Assembly (NCBI RefSeq): GCF_016599715.1
Contig: NZ_CP067019.1
Coordinates: 2,232,001 to 2,296,000 of the forward strand
From: Acinetobacter sp. CS-2
Lineage (GTDB): Bacteria; Pseudomonadota; Gammaproteobacteria; Pseudomonadales; Moraxellaceae
Length of the DNA: 64,000 nucleotides
Direction of reading: 5' to 3'
Positions 35,653-45,922 of the stretch are shown in pieces. Positions within the stretch are counted from its first letter, which is position 1, and the number at the start of each line of letters is the position of its first letter. The notes under the pieces were generated by a model, which saw nothing but the letters and a program-made list of their open reading frames with translations, was not told the origin of the DNA and ran no database searches. Both the position numbers and the translations under genes were made by a program.

Positions 35653-36303
35653 TTATGTAGAGGCCTTCTTACGACCTTGCCCGATTAAAAATACTTCTTT
35701 AGAACGGGCACGTGAAGCGGCAGGTTTTGCCGTCTTCAATACATCAAAGCTATCTACAACTTGTTTACGGAATTCGTCAAATCCGGTGCCCTGGAAAACC
35801 TTGACGATAAATTGGCCTTTCGGTCCTAAAACCTTGTTGGCAAAATCTAAAGCCAGTTCACACAAGTAAATTTGACGCGGTTGATCTACAGCCTTATTAC
35901 CTGATGTATTGGGGGCCATATCCGAAATTACAACGTCTACAGTCCTTCCGTTTAAAATATTTAACAATTTTTCAAAAACTTCTTCCTCACGGAAGTCACC
36001 TTGCAGGAAGGTCACATCCGGCAAGGCATCCATAGGTAAAATGTCGGAGGCAATCAACAAGCCTTTGTCACCGACTAATTTACCTGCAATTTGTGACCAA
36101 CTGCCGGGTGCAGCACCCAGGTCAACCACCGTCATGCCTGGTTTAATAATTTTGTATTTTTCTTGAATTTCAAGAAGCTTATAAGCAGCACGCGCACGAT
36201 AACCTTCCTTTTGTGCTCTCTTTACAAAAGGATCATCCAAATGCTCGCGCATCCACTCTCGACTACTTTTTGACAACTTCTGGTTGGTAATGCGTGTCGC
36301 CAT
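35653..36303 (-). CDS. rlmE: 23S rRNA 2'-O-ribose methyltransferase RlmE (FtsJ/RrmJ)
   Basis: 216 residues with the SAM-binding motif [15 protein letters not shown] and the catalytic K-D-K-E set (Lys in RAAYKLLEI, Asp in VISDMAPN, Lys in IVKVFQG, Glu in [10 protein letters not shown]). It methylates U2552 of 23S rRNA. It lies 132 bases upstream of ftsH on the same strand, as in many gammaproteobacteria, and is divergent from yhbY. Confidence 0.95.
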   Translation of the reverse strand: MATRITNQKLSKSSREWMREHLDDPFVKRAQKEGYRARAAYKLLEIQEKYKIIKPGMTVVDLGAAPGSWSQIAGKLVGDKGLLIASDILPMDALPDVTFLQGDFREEEVFEKLLNILNGRTVDVVISDMAPNTSGNKAVDQPRQIYLCELALDFANKVLGPKGQFIVKVFQGTGFDEFRKQVVDSFDVLKTAKPAASRARSKEVFLIGQGRKKAST

Positions 36304-36498
36304 AACTCTCTAAATAATAAAAAACTTCTAATAGGTGATTGTACGTGAAAAACATAGGCCTTGCAGTATACATCTGTATCTAAATCCAATCTTTGAAAGG
36401 TTTTTTTCAATAATTGAAATCGATTATTTCAACAGAATATAAAGCGTTTAAACTTGGCATTTGTTATACTAAGCCGTTTTTAAAATTAGGTTATCTTT

Positions 36499-36822
36499 AT
36501 GGCGGCTTTATCTATTCAGGAACGTAAACGTTTACGTCAAATCGGACATGCATTAAACCCGGTGGTTATGCTGGGCGATAAAGGTTTGACTGAAGCTGTA
36601 GTCGAAGAATTAAACCGCGCTTTAAACGATCACGAATTGATTAAAGTGAAAATCGTAGCGGAAGATCGTGAAGAACGCGCATCTTTAATCGAAGATCTTT
36701 CAGCTCAGACTGGTGCTGAAGTTGTTCAAAAAATTGGTAAAATTGCGCTGATTTATAAAAAAGCAGCAAAACAGAATGCCAAATTATCCAACTTGGTTCG
36801 TCACGCTCATTTGTCTAACTAA
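36499..36822 (+). CDS. yhbY: CRS1-YhbY domain RNA-binding protein
   Basis: 107 residues, one KH-like CRM domain. LSIQERKRLRQIGHALNPVV, MLGDKGLTEAVVEELNRAL, HELIKVKI and the GxxG-like segment around KIGKIALIYK are typical. It associates with pre-50S ribosomal particles. It is divergent from rlmE, as is usual for the pair, and is followed nine bases later by the DOMON-like gene. Confidence 0.92.
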   Translation: MAALSIQERKRLRQIGHALNPVVMLGDKGLTEAVVEELNRALNDHELIKVKIVAEDREERASLIEDLSAQTGAEVVQKIGKIALIYKKAAKQNAKLSNLVRHAHLSN

Positions 36823-36831
36823 GCAGATTTT

Positions 36832-37371
36832 ATGGCAAGTTACGAACTTAGCGCCTTTGATCGTCGCTTTCAATCGATCTCCCTGGTTGCTGCGATTGAA
36901 CAACAAAGCCCATATAGCTTAAATGTGGGCTACTGGTTACGCGACCCCAACCAGTTCATACAATGGCCTGAACTGGTTCAAGACTACCCTCGTCAAGATT
37001 TCTTATGGGAACACACCTGTTTTGAAATTTTTATTGGTGTACAGGGTGAGGATTTCTATCGCGAAATCAATCTGTCGCCTTCCCAAGCGTGGCAGGTCTA
37101 TCAGTTTGAGGAATATCGCTATCCGGAAGATATGCCGCCTCAAGCCGCCGATGACATCGAACTGAACCAGCTTAAACGCACACATTATGGTTTAAATGTG
37201 AGCCTTGATTTAACCGAGTTTATGTTAAAGCACAAATTGCAATGGTCGGATTTGTTTCTGGGCTTAAGCGCTGTACTGAAAACCTCGCAAGGCGAACAAT
37301 ATTATGCCATGCAACACAGCAGTCCAAATGCGGACTTTCACAACAAGCGTGATTGGCTACATCAGTTCTAG
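36832..37371 (+). CDS. DOMON-like domain protein
   Basis: 179 residues with no signal peptide. The beta-rich pattern and FLWEHTCFEIFIGVQGEDFY, YREINLSPSQAWQVYQFEEY match DOMON-like proteins, a carbohydrate- or heme-binding-type fold of unknown role in bacteria. It begins nine bases after yhbY and so is co-transcribed with it. A bidirectional terminator closes the unit. Confidence 0.75.
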   Translation: MASYELSAFDRRFQSISLVAAIEQQSPYSLNVGYWLRDPNQFIQWPELVQDYPRQDFLWEHTCFEIFIGVQGEDFYREINLSPSQAWQVYQFEEYRYPEDMPPQAADDIELNQLKRTHYGLNVSLDLTEFMLKHKLQWSDLFLGLSAVLKTSQGEQYYAMQHSSPNADFHNKRDWLHQF

Positions 37372-37396
37372 AGCATAGCAGCAATATTCAAACAGT

Positions 37397-37427
37397 AAAA
37401 AAGTGAGGCAAAATACCTCACTTTTTT
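37397..37427. terminator. Bidirectional intrinsic terminator
   Basis: AAAAAAGTGAGG-CAAAATA-CCTCACTTTTTT hairpin between the DOMON-like gene and the convergent coiled-coil gene. Confidence 0.87.
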
Positions 37428-37505
37428 ATGTCTTCAATGTGTACCTGAAGAAAACTAGCATAGGGTCCTTCCTCGCCAGTATAAGTAGACATATCTACTT
37501 ATATG

Positions 37506-37979
37506 TCAGCTTTTTAAAGTAGGTTCCTCATCCGACTTCACTGACACCTTTTTCCACACATCTAAAGTATGTTCTTTAGAACGTTTTAAAGTTTCAGCCA
37601 GATGATCTTTATGTTTCACTGAAATTTGGCTGACATCGTCTTTTAACTCTTTGCCAAGTTTCGATAAGTCTTCAATCACCGCATTAAATTCAGCTTTTAC
37701 GAACTCTTTCAATTCTGCCAAATCTTTCTGTGAAAAATTGAGTTGCTTTTTAATGGTTTCAATACGCTGAAAAAGGTCTTGTTTTAAACTCTGAATCTGC
37801 TCTTGAACATTTGCCTGTACCTCCTTTGCTTCAACTTTTACATTTTCAGTTGACTCTGTCACGGCTTCTGTCACTTTGTGCTGCGCTTCTTTAGTGGCCT
37901 GCTCCAACTTGTCTGCACCTTCTGCGACCACCTCTTTTAAAGTGGTTTTTGGTTTTGTTGGCTTGTGTTCTAAGGTCAT
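37506..37979 (-). CDS. Coiled-coil, phasin- or apolipoprotein-like protein
   Basis: 157 residues, almost entirely charged amphipathic helix. Repeats such as EQATKEAQHKVTEAVTESTE and ENVKVEAKEVQANVQEQIQS recall apolipoprotein A1/phasin-like surfactant proteins. There is no signal peptide or TM segment. It may coat lipid or membrane surfaces or structure DNA; none of this is shown directly. An ATAAGTAGA-CATA-TCTACTTAT inverted repeat (37481-37502) lies just past its stop but lacks a T tract. Confidence 0.6.
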   Translation of the reverse strand: MTLEHKPTKPKTTLKEVVAEGADKLEQATKEAQHKVTEAVTESTENVKVEAKEVQANVQEQIQSLKQDLFQRIETIKKQLNFSQKDLAELKEFVKAEFNAVIEDLSKLGKELKDDVSQISVKHKDHLAETLKRSKEHTLDVWKKVSVKSDEEPTLKS

Positions 37980-38153
37980 GATCTTTTTTCCTATAGTTAT
38001 TACATGAGAGCTCTAGCGTATTCCGTTTTGATAAAATTTAAGTTTTGATTTGTTAGACAATTCTAATTTGCTTACATTTTACATACATAGATGCAGAAGC
38101 AGACTTTAAGCCAAAAAGCAAGGGATTTATCTCATACTTTTACTGTAAAGCCG

Positions 38154-38183
38154 TTGGACTTAAAGGCGGTTTCTGCGTATAAT
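38154..38183 (+). promoter_or_regulatory. Probable carA promoter
   Basis: TTGGAC (38154-38159) and TATAAT (38178-38183) with an 18-base spacer predict transcription from about 38190, giving a ~100-base leader before carA. Confidence 0.6.
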
Positions 38184-38197
38184 GCCGTGTTAAGTTC

Positions 38198-38263
38198 AAG
38201 CGAGCAGACAAGGAGGATAGGTTTTATAATAGCCTTCCTTTTTTTTCGTCTACTCGCTTTTTT
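38198..38263 (+). promoter_or_regulatory. Terminator-like hairpin in the carA leader (possible attenuator)
   Basis: AAGCGAG (38198-38204) pairs with CTCGCTT (38253-38259), and AGAC (38206-38209) with GTCT (38248-38251). An inner arm AAGGAGG can pair with CCTTCCTT. The outer stem runs into TTTTTT. It lies between the promoter and the carA start, so read-through must be controlled for carAB to be made. A U-rich stretch (38237-38246) within the hairpin recalls UTP-sensitive pause sites of pyrimidine attenuators. Confidence 0.55.
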
Positions 38264-38289
38264 ACAGCCTAAATTTCAGGAGCTTTGGT

Positions 38290-39429
38290 TTGAGCACCCC
38301 AGCAATTTTAGCCCTTGCCGATGGTACTATTTTTAAAGGTACTTCAATTGGCGCATCGGGTAGTACGACTGGTGAAGTCGTTTTCAACACTGCCATGACT
38401 GGCTATCAAGAAATTTTGACTGACCCTAGTTATGCACAACAACTTGTCACCCTGACTTATCCGCATATTGGTAACACAGGTTGTAATGATGAAGACGCTG
38501 AGTCAGGTCGAATTCATAAAGTATGGGCCAACGGATTGATCATTCGTGACCTGCCTTTATTGCATAGCAACTTCCGTTCAACTCAATCTCTAGGCGAATA
38601 CTTACAACAGCACAATGTTGTGGCAATTGCTGACATCGATACGCGTAAACTCACTCGTATTTTACGTGATAAAGGCGCGCAGAATGGATGTATCCTTGCT
38701 GGCGAAAATATCACAGAAGAAGAAGCTTTAGAAAAAGCACGTGCGTTCGGTGGTCTTAACGGTTTAGACCTTGCAAAAGAATGCTGTGACCCTGAAGGTT
38801 TCGAATGGACTGAAGGCTCTTGGACACTTGGAAAAGGTTTCTCCCAACCTGAACTTAAATTCCATGTTGTTGCATACGATTACGGTGTCAAAACCAACAT
38901 CTTACGTATGCTTGCAGACCGCGGTTGTAAACTGACTGTTGTTCCTGCACAAACTCCTGCTGCTGACGTGTTAGCGTTGAATCCAGATGGCGTGTTCCTG
39001 TCAAATGGTCCCGGCGATCCAGCAGCATGTGACTATGCAATTGAAGCTGTAAAAACAATTGTAGAAACGACTGAAATTCCAGTATTTGGTATTTGTTTAG
39101 GCCACCAGATTCTTGCACTTGCCTCAGGTGCAAAAACTGTGAAAATGCCTCACGGTCACCACGGTGCCAACCATCCTGTACAAAATCTTGAAGATGGTAC
39201 AGTGATGATTACTTCTCAAAACCACGGCTTCGCAGTAGATACAGATACGCTACCGGCTAACTTGAAAGCAACGCACAAATCACTGTTCGACCAAACCTTG
39301 CAAGGTATGCATCGCACAGACAAACCTGCGTTCAGCTTCCAGGGTCACCCTGAAGCAAGCCCTGGTCCACATGACTGCGCACCATTGTTCGATCATTTCA
39401 TCGAACTTATCGAAGCATCTAAGAAGTAA
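38290..39429 (+). CDS. carA: Carbamoyl-phosphate synthase small subunit
   Basis: 379-residue glutaminase subunit. The N-terminal CPSase_sm_chain domain ([38 protein letters not shown]) is followed by a class I amidotransferase domain with the cysteine in [10 protein letters not shown] and the His/Glu pair in [13 protein letters not shown]. It delivers ammonia to CarB for arginine and pyrimidine synthesis. The start is TTG at 38290 with AGGAG seven bases upstream; a UUG start is, from memory, also used for carA in E. coli. It is followed 13 bases later by carB. Confidence 0.97.
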   Translation: MSTPAILALADGTIFKGTSIGASGSTTGEVVFNTAMTGYQEILTDPSYAQQLVTLTYPHIGNTGCNDEDAESGRIHKVWANGLIIRDLPLLHSNFRSTQSLGEYLQQHNVVAIADIDTRKLTRILRDKGAQNGCILAGENITEEEALEKARAFGGLNGLDLAKECCDPEGFEWTEGSWTLGKGFSQPELKFHVVAYDYGVKTNILRMLADRGCKLTVVPAQTPAADVLALNPDGVFLSNGPGDPAACDYAIEAVKTIVETTEIPVFGICLGHQILALASGAKTVKMPHGHHGANHPVQNLEDGTVMITSQNHGFAVDTDTLPANLKATHKSLFDQTLQGMHRTDKPAFSFQGHPEASPGPHDCAPLFDHFIELIEASKK

Positions 39430-39442
39430 TTAAGGAAGCATC

Positions 39443-42400
39443 ATGGCTAAACGTACAGACATTAAAAGCATCTTAATTATCGGTGCAGGTCCGATTGTGA
39501 TCGGTCAGGCATGTGAGTTTGACTATTCAGGCGCGCAAGCGTGTAAAGCACTTCGTGAAGAAGGCTACCGTGTTATTTTGGTCAACTCTAACCCAGCGAC
39601 CATCATGACTGACCCTGCTATGGCAGATGCAACTTACATCGAGCCAATTACCTGGCAAACTGTAGCTGCAATCATTGAGAAAGAACGCCCAGATGCAGTT
39701 CTTCCAACCATGGGCGGTCAAACTGCATTGAACTGTGCCCTTGCCCTAGACGAGCACGGCATTTTAGAAAAATACAATGTTGAATTGATCGGTGCGACCA
39801 AAGAAGCGATCGAAAAAGCTGAAGACCGTAAACTCTTCGACCAGGCAATGCGTAAAATTGGTCTTGAATGTCCAAAAGCTGACGTTGCTGAGTCAATGGA
39901 ACACGCGCTTGAAATTCAAGCACGTTTCGGCTTCCCGGTCATTATCCGTCCTTCATTCACCATGGGTGGTTCAGGCGGCGGTATCGCGTATAACCGTGAA
40001 GAATTCATTGAAATCTGTGAACGCGGTTTCGATCTTTCTCCAACTAAACAGTTATTGATTGATGAATCACTCATTGGCTGGAAAGAGTACGAGATGGAAG
40101 TTGTTCGTGACAAAAACGACAACTGTATCATCGTATGTACAATCGAAAACTTTGACCCAATGGGCGTGCACACAGGTGACTCAATCACTGTTGCTCCTGC
40201 TCAAACGCTGACTGATAAAGAATTCCAGTTACTACGTAATGCATCTTTAGCTGTTTTACGTGAAATTGGTGTAGAAACCGGCGGTTCAAACGTTCAGTTC
40301 GGTATTAACCCGAAAGACGGCCGTATGGTTGTGATCGAGATGAACCCACGTGTTTCTCGTTCATCTGCATTGGCATCTAAAGCAACTGGTTTCCCGATTG
40401 CGAAAATTGCTGCGAAATTGGCTGTGGGTTACACCCTTGATGAGTTGAAAAACGACATCACTGGCGGTACAACACCTGCATCATTCGAACCTGCAATTGA
40501 CTACGTTGTTACCAAGATTCCTCGTTTCAACTTTGAGAAATTCCCACAAGCGGACGCAACTTTAACCACGCAGATGAAATCTGTAGGTGAAGTGATGGCG
40601 ATTGGTCGTAACTTCCAAGAGTCTATGCAAAAAGCGCTTCGTGGTCTTGAAGTGGGTGCTTGCGGCTTTGATGAAAAAATCGAAGTGGGTACTGAAGGTG
40701 CGAAAGAAAAGATCCTGCAAGAACTTAAAGTTCCAGGTCCTGAGCGTATCTGGTACGTAGGCGATGCATTCCGTCATGGTTTCACCCTAGACGAAGTATT
40801 TGCTGCAACAAATATTGACCGCTGGTTCTTGATCCAGATCGAAGACATCATCAAAACTGAAAACCAAATCAAAACTTTAGGTTTTGGTGACTTAAATGCC
40901 GACAATATCCGTGCATTTAAACGTAAAGGTTTGTCAGATCTTCGTATTGCTGGCTTGATGGGCATTTCACAAAAACAATTCCGTAAACACCGTTGGAACT
41001 TGGGTGTGACTCCAGTTTACAAACGTGTAGATACCTGTGCCGCTGAATTCGAATCTGATACAGCGTACATGTACTCAACTTACGATGAAGAATGTGAAGC
41101 GAATCCATCGACTAAAGACAAAATCATGGTCATCGGTGGCGGTCCTAACCGTATTGGTCAAGGTATCGAGTTCGATTACTGCTGTGTACACGCTGCCCTT
41201 GCCATGCGTGAAGACGGTTATGAAACCATCATGGTGAACTGTAACCCTGAAACGGTTTCTACAGATTACGACACTTCTGATCGTTTGTACTTCGAACCGA
41301 TTACCCTTGAAGATGTACTTGAAATCGTGCGTGTCGAGAAGCCTAAAGGCATTATCGTACAATACGGTGGTCAAACACCGTTGAAATTGGCTCGTGCTTT
41401 GGAAGAAGCTGGTGCGCCAATTATTGGTACATCACCTGATGCGATTGACCGTGCAGAAGACCGTGAACGTTTCCAGCAAATGATTCAACGTCTGCAACTT
41501 CGTCAGCCGAACAACAGCATCGTAAAATCTGCTGAAGAAGGTATGGCTGAAGCGGCGAAAGTTGGCTACCCACTGGTGGTGCGTCCTTCTTACGTTCTTG
41601 GTGGTCGTGCGATGGAAATCGTTTATAACGATGACGAATTGAAACGCTACCTACGTGATGCAGTTCAGGCATCGAACGAAGCGCCTGTTCTTCTTGACCA
41701 CTTCTTGGATGATGCCATCGAAGTTGACGTGGACTGCGTATCTGACGGTAAAGACGTTGTGATCGGCGGTATCATGCAGCACATTGAACAAGCCGGTATT
41801 CACTCAGGTGACTCTGCATGTTCGATTCCTCCTTACTCTTTATCTCAAGAAGTACAGGACGAAATGCGCCGTCAAACGATTGCCATGGCGAAAGAGCTTG
41901 GCGTAATTGGTTTGATGAACGTTCAGTTTGCGGTTAAAGGCACTGATGTTTACATTCTTGAAGTGAACCCACGTGCGTCTCGTACTGTACCGTTCGTTTC
42001 TAAGTGTATCGGTGAATCTTTAGCTAAAGTTGCTGCACGTTGTATGGCGGGTCAATCTCTAGAATCTCAAGGATTCACTTCAGAGATTATTCCTAAACAC
42101 TTCTCTGTAAAAGAAGCGGTGTTCCCATTCAACAAATTCCCGGGTGTTGACCCAATCCTTGGCCCTGAGATGAAATCGACTGGCGAAGTGATGGGTGTAG
42201 GTAAAACATTCGGCGAAGCATTCTACAAAGCTGTACTAGGCGCGAATGAACGCTTACCTGGCCTTCCAACCGAAGGGGAAGTGAAGCATGCATTCATCTC
42301 TGTACGTGATTCTGACAAGCCTCGTGCTGTTGGTATTGCGAAGCAGCTAGCTGGTTTCGGCTTCAAAATTCTTGCGACTGGCGGCACCTATGACGTGATT

Positions 42401-42673
42401 AAAGCAGCAGGTATTGAATGTGAACGTGTGAATAAAGTAACTGAAGGCCGTCCAAATATTGTTGACCGCTTGAAAAATGGCGAGATTCACCTCATTATCA
42501 ATACAACTGAAGGCAAACAAGCTCAGCAGGATTCATTCTCGATCCGCCGCTCTGCTCTTCAAGGTAAGGTGTATCACACAACAACTTTGAATGGCGCAGA
42601 CGCTGTATGTCAAGCTTTAGCAATTAAATTGCCGATGGATGTTTACCGCTTGCAAGACCTTACCAAAGGTTAA
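39443..42673 (+). CDS. carB: Carbamoyl-phosphate synthase large subunit
   Basis: 1076 residues, full length. Two tandem ATP-grasp halves begin [20 protein letters not shown] and [20 protein letters not shown]. Metal- and ATP-binding repeats [20 protein letters not shown] and [16 protein letters not shown] follow in each half. The C-terminal methylglyoxal-synthase-like allosteric domain (~940-1076) contains [18 protein letters not shown], which binds UMP or ornithine in homologues. It is co-transcribed with carA. Confidence 0.98.
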   Translation: MAKRTDIKSILIIGAGPIVIGQACEFDYSGAQACKALREEGYRVILVNSNPATIMTDPAMADATYIEPITWQTVAAIIEKERPDAVLPTMGGQTALNCALALDEHGILEKYNVELIGATKEAIEKAEDRKLFDQAMRKIGLECPKADVAESMEHALEIQARFGFPVIIRPSFTMGGSGGGIAYNREEFIEICERGFDLSPTKQLLIDESLIGWKEYEMEVVRDKNDNCIIVCTIENFDPMGVHTGDSITVAPAQTLTDKEFQLLRNASLAVLREIGVETGGSNVQFGINPKDGRMVVIEMNPRVSRSSALASKATGFPIAKIAAKLAVGYTLDELKNDITGGTTPASFEPAIDYVVTKIPRFNFEKFPQADATLTTQMKSVGEVMAIGRNFQESMQKALRGLEVGACGFDEKIEVGTEGAKEKILQELKVPGPERIWYVGDAFRHGFTLDEVFAATNIDRWFLIQIEDIIKTENQIKTLGFGDLNADNIRAFKRKGLSDLRIAGLMGISQKQFRKHRWNLGVTPVYKRVDTCAAEFESDTAYMYSTYDEECEANPSTKDKIMVIGGGPNRIGQGIEFDYCCVHAALAMREDGYETIMVNCNPETVSTDYDTSDRLYFEPITLEDVLEIVRVEKPKGIIVQYGGQTPLKLARALEEAGAPIIGTSPDAIDRAEDRERFQQMIQRLQLRQPNNSIVKSAEEGMAEAAKVGYPLVVRPSYVLGGRAMEIVYNDDELKRYLRDAVQASNEAPVLLDHFLDDAIEVDVDCVSDGKDVVIGGIMQHIEQAGIHSGDSACSIPPYSLSQEVQDEMRRQTIAMAKELGVIGLMNVQFAVKGTDVYILEVNPRASRTVPFVSKCIGESLAKVAARCMAGQSLESQGFTSEIIPKHFSVKEAVFPFNKFPGVDPILGPEMKSTGEVMGVGKTFGEAFYKAVLGANERLPGLPTEGEVKHAFISVRDSDKPRAVGIAKQLAGFGFKILATGGTYDVIKAAGIECERVNKVTEGRPNIVDRLKNGEIHLIINTTEGKQAQQDSFSIRRSALQGKVYHTTTLNGADAVCQALAIKLPMDVYRLQDLTKG

Positions 42674-42686
42674 TTAAGTTACCGAG

Positions 42687-42720
42687 AAGTCCCGCTACCT
42701 CTCGGTGGCGGGCTTTTTTT
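42687..42720 (+). terminator. Intrinsic terminator after carB
   Basis: AAGTCCCGC and GCGGGCTT arms around a 12-base loop, followed by a T7 run, 14 bases past the carB stop. Confidence 0.75.
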
Positions 42721-42767
42721 ATTTATAAACCAGCTGTATTTTTTTAATTTAACTTAGAGGGACAACA

Positions 42768-43244
42768 ATGCAACGTTATCCTATGACTCCTGAAGGCAAA
42801 ATTGCCCTAGAGAAAGAATTACACCAACTAAAAAGTATTGACCGTCCACGTATTACTGCAGCGATTGCTGAAGCACGTGAACATGGGGACTTGAAAGAAA
42901 ATGCAGAGTACCACGCAGCGCGTGAACAGCAAGGCTTTTGTGAAGGTCGTATTCAGGACATCGAAGGTAAACTCGGTGCTTGCCAAGTCATTGATGTAAA
43001 AACGCTTGAGCAAAATGGCCGTGTGGTTTTTGGTGTAACGGTAACGATTGAAAATATCGACACAGAAGAACAGAAGACTTACAAAATTGTTGGCGATGAC
43101 GAAGCGGACTTTAAGATCAACAAGATCTCAGTAAACTCTCCGATCGCACGTGGCCTGTTGGGTAAAAACGAAGGCGACGAAGTGAAAATCGTTACTCCGC
43201 AAGGCGAAGTTGAATACGAAATTGTTAAAGTTGAATATATCTAA
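42768..43244 (+). CDS. greA: Transcription elongation factor GreA
   Basis: 158 residues. The coiled-coil finger carries [17 protein letters not shown] with the acidic tip. The FKBP-like C domain has [19 protein letters not shown]. It opens [19 protein letters not shown], as GreA does. It reactivates arrested RNA polymerase by stimulating transcript cleavage. It lies 94 bases after carB, a common order, with a terminator between. Confidence 0.97.
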   Translation: MQRYPMTPEGKIALEKELHQLKSIDRPRITAAIAEAREHGDLKENAEYHAAREQQGFCEGRIQDIEGKLGACQVIDVKTLEQNGRVVFGVTVTIENIDTEEQKTYKIVGDDEADFKINKISVNSPIARGLLGKNEGDEVKIVTPQGEVEYEIVKVEYI

Positions 43245-43272
43245 GTTTTAAATAGATATTTTAGGCTGTAAG

Positions 43273-43296
43273 AACCCCTCTGATGAGGGGTTTTTT
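43273..43296 (+). terminator. Intrinsic terminator after greA
   Basis: AACCCCTC-TGAT-GAGGGGTTTTTT hairpin, 28 bases past the greA stop. Confidence 0.88.
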
Positions 43297-43333
43297 ATAT
43301 TCAGCCTTCTGCTACAGAAAGCTGAGTTCCAGC

Positions 43334-43478
43334 TTATTTTAAAAGTCCCGATGCAAATAACTGAAATGCATGTAAAGCCTCATGCAGGACCTTCTCAGGA
43401 TGCTCACTTGAGGCGACCCACAGTGCCGCATTCATGGCAGCACCATTAAGCAATACTGCCGCTGCAATTAAATCGGAA
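43334..43478 (-). pseudogene. TetR-family regulator remnant (C-terminal part)
   Basis: The minus strand reads SSDLIAAAVLLNGAAMNAAL, then WVASSEHPEKVLHEALHAFQ, LFASGLLK and a stop at 43336-43334. This is the C-terminal helix pair of a TetR/AcrR repressor. The DNA-binding part is missing. At about 43478 the sequence switches to the 3' part of a RidA-like gene on the plus strand. Confidence 0.65.
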
Positions 43479-43481
43479 GAT

Positions 43482-43807
43482 TTATTATTTGTATCAGGAC
43501 AAGTAGGCAGTCTAGAGGATGGTAGCCCTGAGCCTAATTTCGAAAACAGGTAGAGTTAGCTTTTAGCAATCTCAGCCAAACACTTGCAGCGGCAGGTTGT
43601 ACTTTCGATGACATCGTGGATGTCACCACCTTTCATACCGATCCTGAACGGCAATTTGAAAGCATCATGAAAGTTAAAAATCAGGTATTTACACAAAAGC
43701 CTTATCCCAACTGGACAGCTGTGGGCGTGACCTGGCTCGCTGGCTTTGACTTCGAAATCAAAGTGATCGCTCGTATTCCTTCACAAGCCATCACAATTAA
43801 CCTCTAG
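43482..43807 (+). pseudogene. RidA/YjgF-family remnant with frameshift
   Basis: Frame one reads LLFVSGQVGSLEDGSPEPNF then meets TAG at 43551. Restoring one base near 43547 gives ENQVELAFSNLSQTLAAAGC and TFDDIVDVTTFHTDPERQFE, ending with the family's final arginine region (KVIARIPSQAITINL). The N-terminal ~20 residues are missing because of fusion to the TetR remnant. RidA proteins deaminate reactive enamines or imines. This copy is broken twice. Confidence 0.8.
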
Positions 43808-43900
43808 GCTTTTATCTCCTGACTTTAACACGACTACAACCCTGCCCGATTGCAGTCCAATTGGGTATAATTCCTTGTCCTTTTAACCCATGATTCTTGT

Positions 43901-44518
43901 ATGTCTGAAAAGTTAATTAATTCTCCTGTGAATCACTGGTGCGAGTTCGAATTCATCTCGAAAACGGTGAAGAATCCAAACATTCATATCAAGGGCAATT
44001 ACAGCTATTACTCAGCCTATTGGGATCAGGGATTTGAGCGTTGTGTGGTGCGTTATCTGCATGACAAGCCCGCTACACTAGAGAAGCCTATCGATCAGCT
44101 CTATATCGGCAATTTCGTCTGTTTTGGCGCAGAATGCGTAATTATGATGGGCGGCAACCAATTACATCGTACCGACTGGATTTCAGCCTTTCCATTCGAT
44201 ACACGCAGCTTTGTTCCTGCTGGCAACACAGTGATTGGCGATGGCTGCTGGATTGGCTCACGTGCCATGATTATGCAAGGGGTAAAGCTGGGCGAAGGTG
44301 CAGTAGTTGCAACTGGTGCGGTCGTCACCAAAGACGTGCCACCTTATGCCGTGGTCGGTGGTGTGCCTGCAAAAACTATTAAATACCGTTTTTCCGAAAC
44401 TGATATAGAAAAACTGCTTTCACTTAAGCTTTATGAGCTAGATGAAAAGCAGTTTTTAAAAATGCGTGAGCAGTTGCAGATGGATGATGTAGATAAGCTA
44501 GTTCAATATTTTGAATAA
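43901..44518 (+). CDS. CatB-like xenobiotic acetyltransferase (hexapeptide repeat)
   Basis: 205-residue left-handed beta-helix O-acetyltransferase of the CatB/Vat group. Features include [20 protein letters not shown], the hexapeptide turns of [20 protein letters not shown], the loop with the catalytic histidine in [18 protein letters not shown], and [14 protein letters not shown]. CatB enzymes acetylate chloramphenicol and Vat enzymes streptogramins, but many chromosomal members have other or unknown acceptors. No neighbour gives a substrate clue. No clear ribosome site beyond T-rich sequence. Confidence 0.83.
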   Translation: MSEKLINSPVNHWCEFEFISKTVKNPNIHIKGNYSYYSAYWDQGFERCVVRYLHDKPATLEKPIDQLYIGNFVCFGAECVIMMGGNQLHRTDWISAFPFDTRSFVPAGNTVIGDGCWIGSRAMIMQGVKLGEGAVVATGAVVTKDVPPYAVVGGVPAKTIKYRFSETDIEKLLSLKLYELDEKQFLKMREQLQMDDVDKLVQYFE

Positions 44519-44588
44519 ATAAATACTTAAAATTTGAGCACTTATAAAATTAATGTTAAATTAATCAAAAATTTAGAGCATTAATTTC

Positions 44589-45635
44589 ATGGATAAAAGA
44601 TACTAAGTTTTCGTAAGCTCAACTTTTACAGATTTAGAAGAAGAGCGTAAGCACATTATTCCAACATTAATGGAAATGGACTGCATTCCTGCAGGAATGG
44701 AGTTGTTCCCAGCTGCTGACGAAGAACAATGGGATTTTATCAAAAAGGTCATTGATGACTGTGATTACTACCTTTTACTTATAGGGGGCAGATATGGTTC
44801 GCTTAGTCCCGAAGGTATAAGTTACACCGAAATGGAATACGATTATGCTGTTTCTAAAGGTATGAAAGTAATTGCTTTAGTACATGGTGAACCAAATAAC
44901 TTACCTCAAATCAAATGTGAGAAAGACTCTAAACTACAAAATAAATTGGAAAAGTTTAGAGAAAAAGTATGTACTGGACGTCTAGTAAAATTTTGGACTA
45001 ATAAAGATCAAGTGGCAGGAATAGTTGCACTTAGTTTAACTAAAACAATAAAAATGCATCCTGCAATAGGTTGGGTTAGAGCGAGTTTAGTTCCATCCGA
45101 AGATTCATCCCAAGAAATTCTTAAACTAAGAAATGAAATTACAATTTTAGAGAATAAAATTCAAAACTTAAAAAGCAAACCTGATGGTATCGAGAATTTA
45201 TCTCAGGGTGATGATGAAATAATGCTAGATATTTTATATAAAGCTCACAAAGCAAATGATGATCGCTATGCATCTAAAAATTCTTATCAAGTTCCAGTTA
45301 CACTAACTTGGAACCAGATTTTTTCTTTTTTATCACCCAGCTTAATTGTAGAAAATTCCGAAGAAAATTTATTATCGCTTTTAGGCGATTGTATTTATGT
45401 AAATTGCCATGAAGAAATTATAGAGTTTTTTGAAAAAAATAAATTGAAAAATCGTTCTAATCGAAGAGCTTATAATGAAGACCTAAGAACCATTATCGTT
45501 CAATTTAGAGCATTAAAATTAATTGAATTAAGTACAAAAAAACATCCACCTTCTGATAACAATATTTATTGGTCTCTCACTCCATATGGCGATCAGCTTA
45601 TGACTGAACTAAATGCCATAAAAAAATCTAGTTAA
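44589..45635 (+). pseudogene. DUF4062 protein gene interrupted by a stop at codon 6
   Basis: ATG at 44589 reads MDKRY, then TAA (44604-44606), then in the same frame [37 protein letters not shown] and [20 protein letters not shown]. Family proteins usually read YQVFVSST, so CAA to TAA is likely. The rest (~342 codons) is open: a DUF4062 domain to ~150, a coiled coil (~155-180), and a C-terminal winged-helix-like region with [15 protein letters not shown]4062 is often the sensor or effector end of anti-phage and STAND proteins. Re-start at 44670 (ATG) would lose the first beta strand. Neighbouring KAP NTPase fragment supports a decayed defence locus. Confidence 0.75.
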
Positions 45636-45646
45636 AATGCAGAAAT

Positions 45647-45680
45647 AAAAAAGATCACTCAAACCGAGTGATCTTTTTTT
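45647..45680. terminator. Bidirectional intrinsic terminator
   Basis: AAAAAAGATCACTC-AAACC-GAGTGATCTTTTTTTT hairpin between the DUF4062 gene and the convergent KAP fragment. Confidence 0.87.
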
Positions 45681-45697
45681 TCCTATAAAAAATCACA

Positions 45698-45922
45698 TTA
45701 TGCTTTTTGATCTTCTAAATGCTTAGCCCAATGCCGAACAAACCACGTTTTACCCTCACCCCAACGTGCATCTAATGCCAAAACAGCACCACATTGCAAA
45801 CGATCTACATAGTTTGTGAGTTGAATACCTAAACGCTCACGATCCCATAGATCTCCTTCCCACGCTTTAGTAATATTTTCAAAATTATCACGTTGCCAAT
45901 TCAATTGATCTTGTTCAGTCAT
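45698..45922 (-). pseudogene. KAP-type P-loop NTPase, N-terminal fragment
   Basis: 74 codons. LWDRERLGIQLTNYVDRLQ is followed by VLALDARWGEGKTWFVRHW, a Walker A motif in the context typical of KAP-family NTPases, which are large (500+ residues) membrane-associated proteins linked to phage exclusion. The frame stops 20 residues after the motif and runs into a terminator, so Walker B and the rest are gone. It faces the interrupted DUF4062 gene. Confidence 0.7.

Noticed and set aside
37481-37502. ATAAGTAGA inverted repeat as terminator of the coiled-coil gene
   Set aside because: No T tract on either strand; the bidirectional hairpin at 37397-37427 is the better terminator.
38091-38336. 81-codon frame across the carA promoter and start
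   Set aside because: Its start lies upstream of the predicted transcription start. Kept only as a possible leader-peptide frame in the attenuator finding, not as a gene.
43901-44518. Calling the CatB-like gene a chloramphenicol resistance gene
   Set aside because: The hexapeptide fold and CatB-group motifs are clear, but many chromosomal members do not confer resistance and nothing nearby marks a resistance element.
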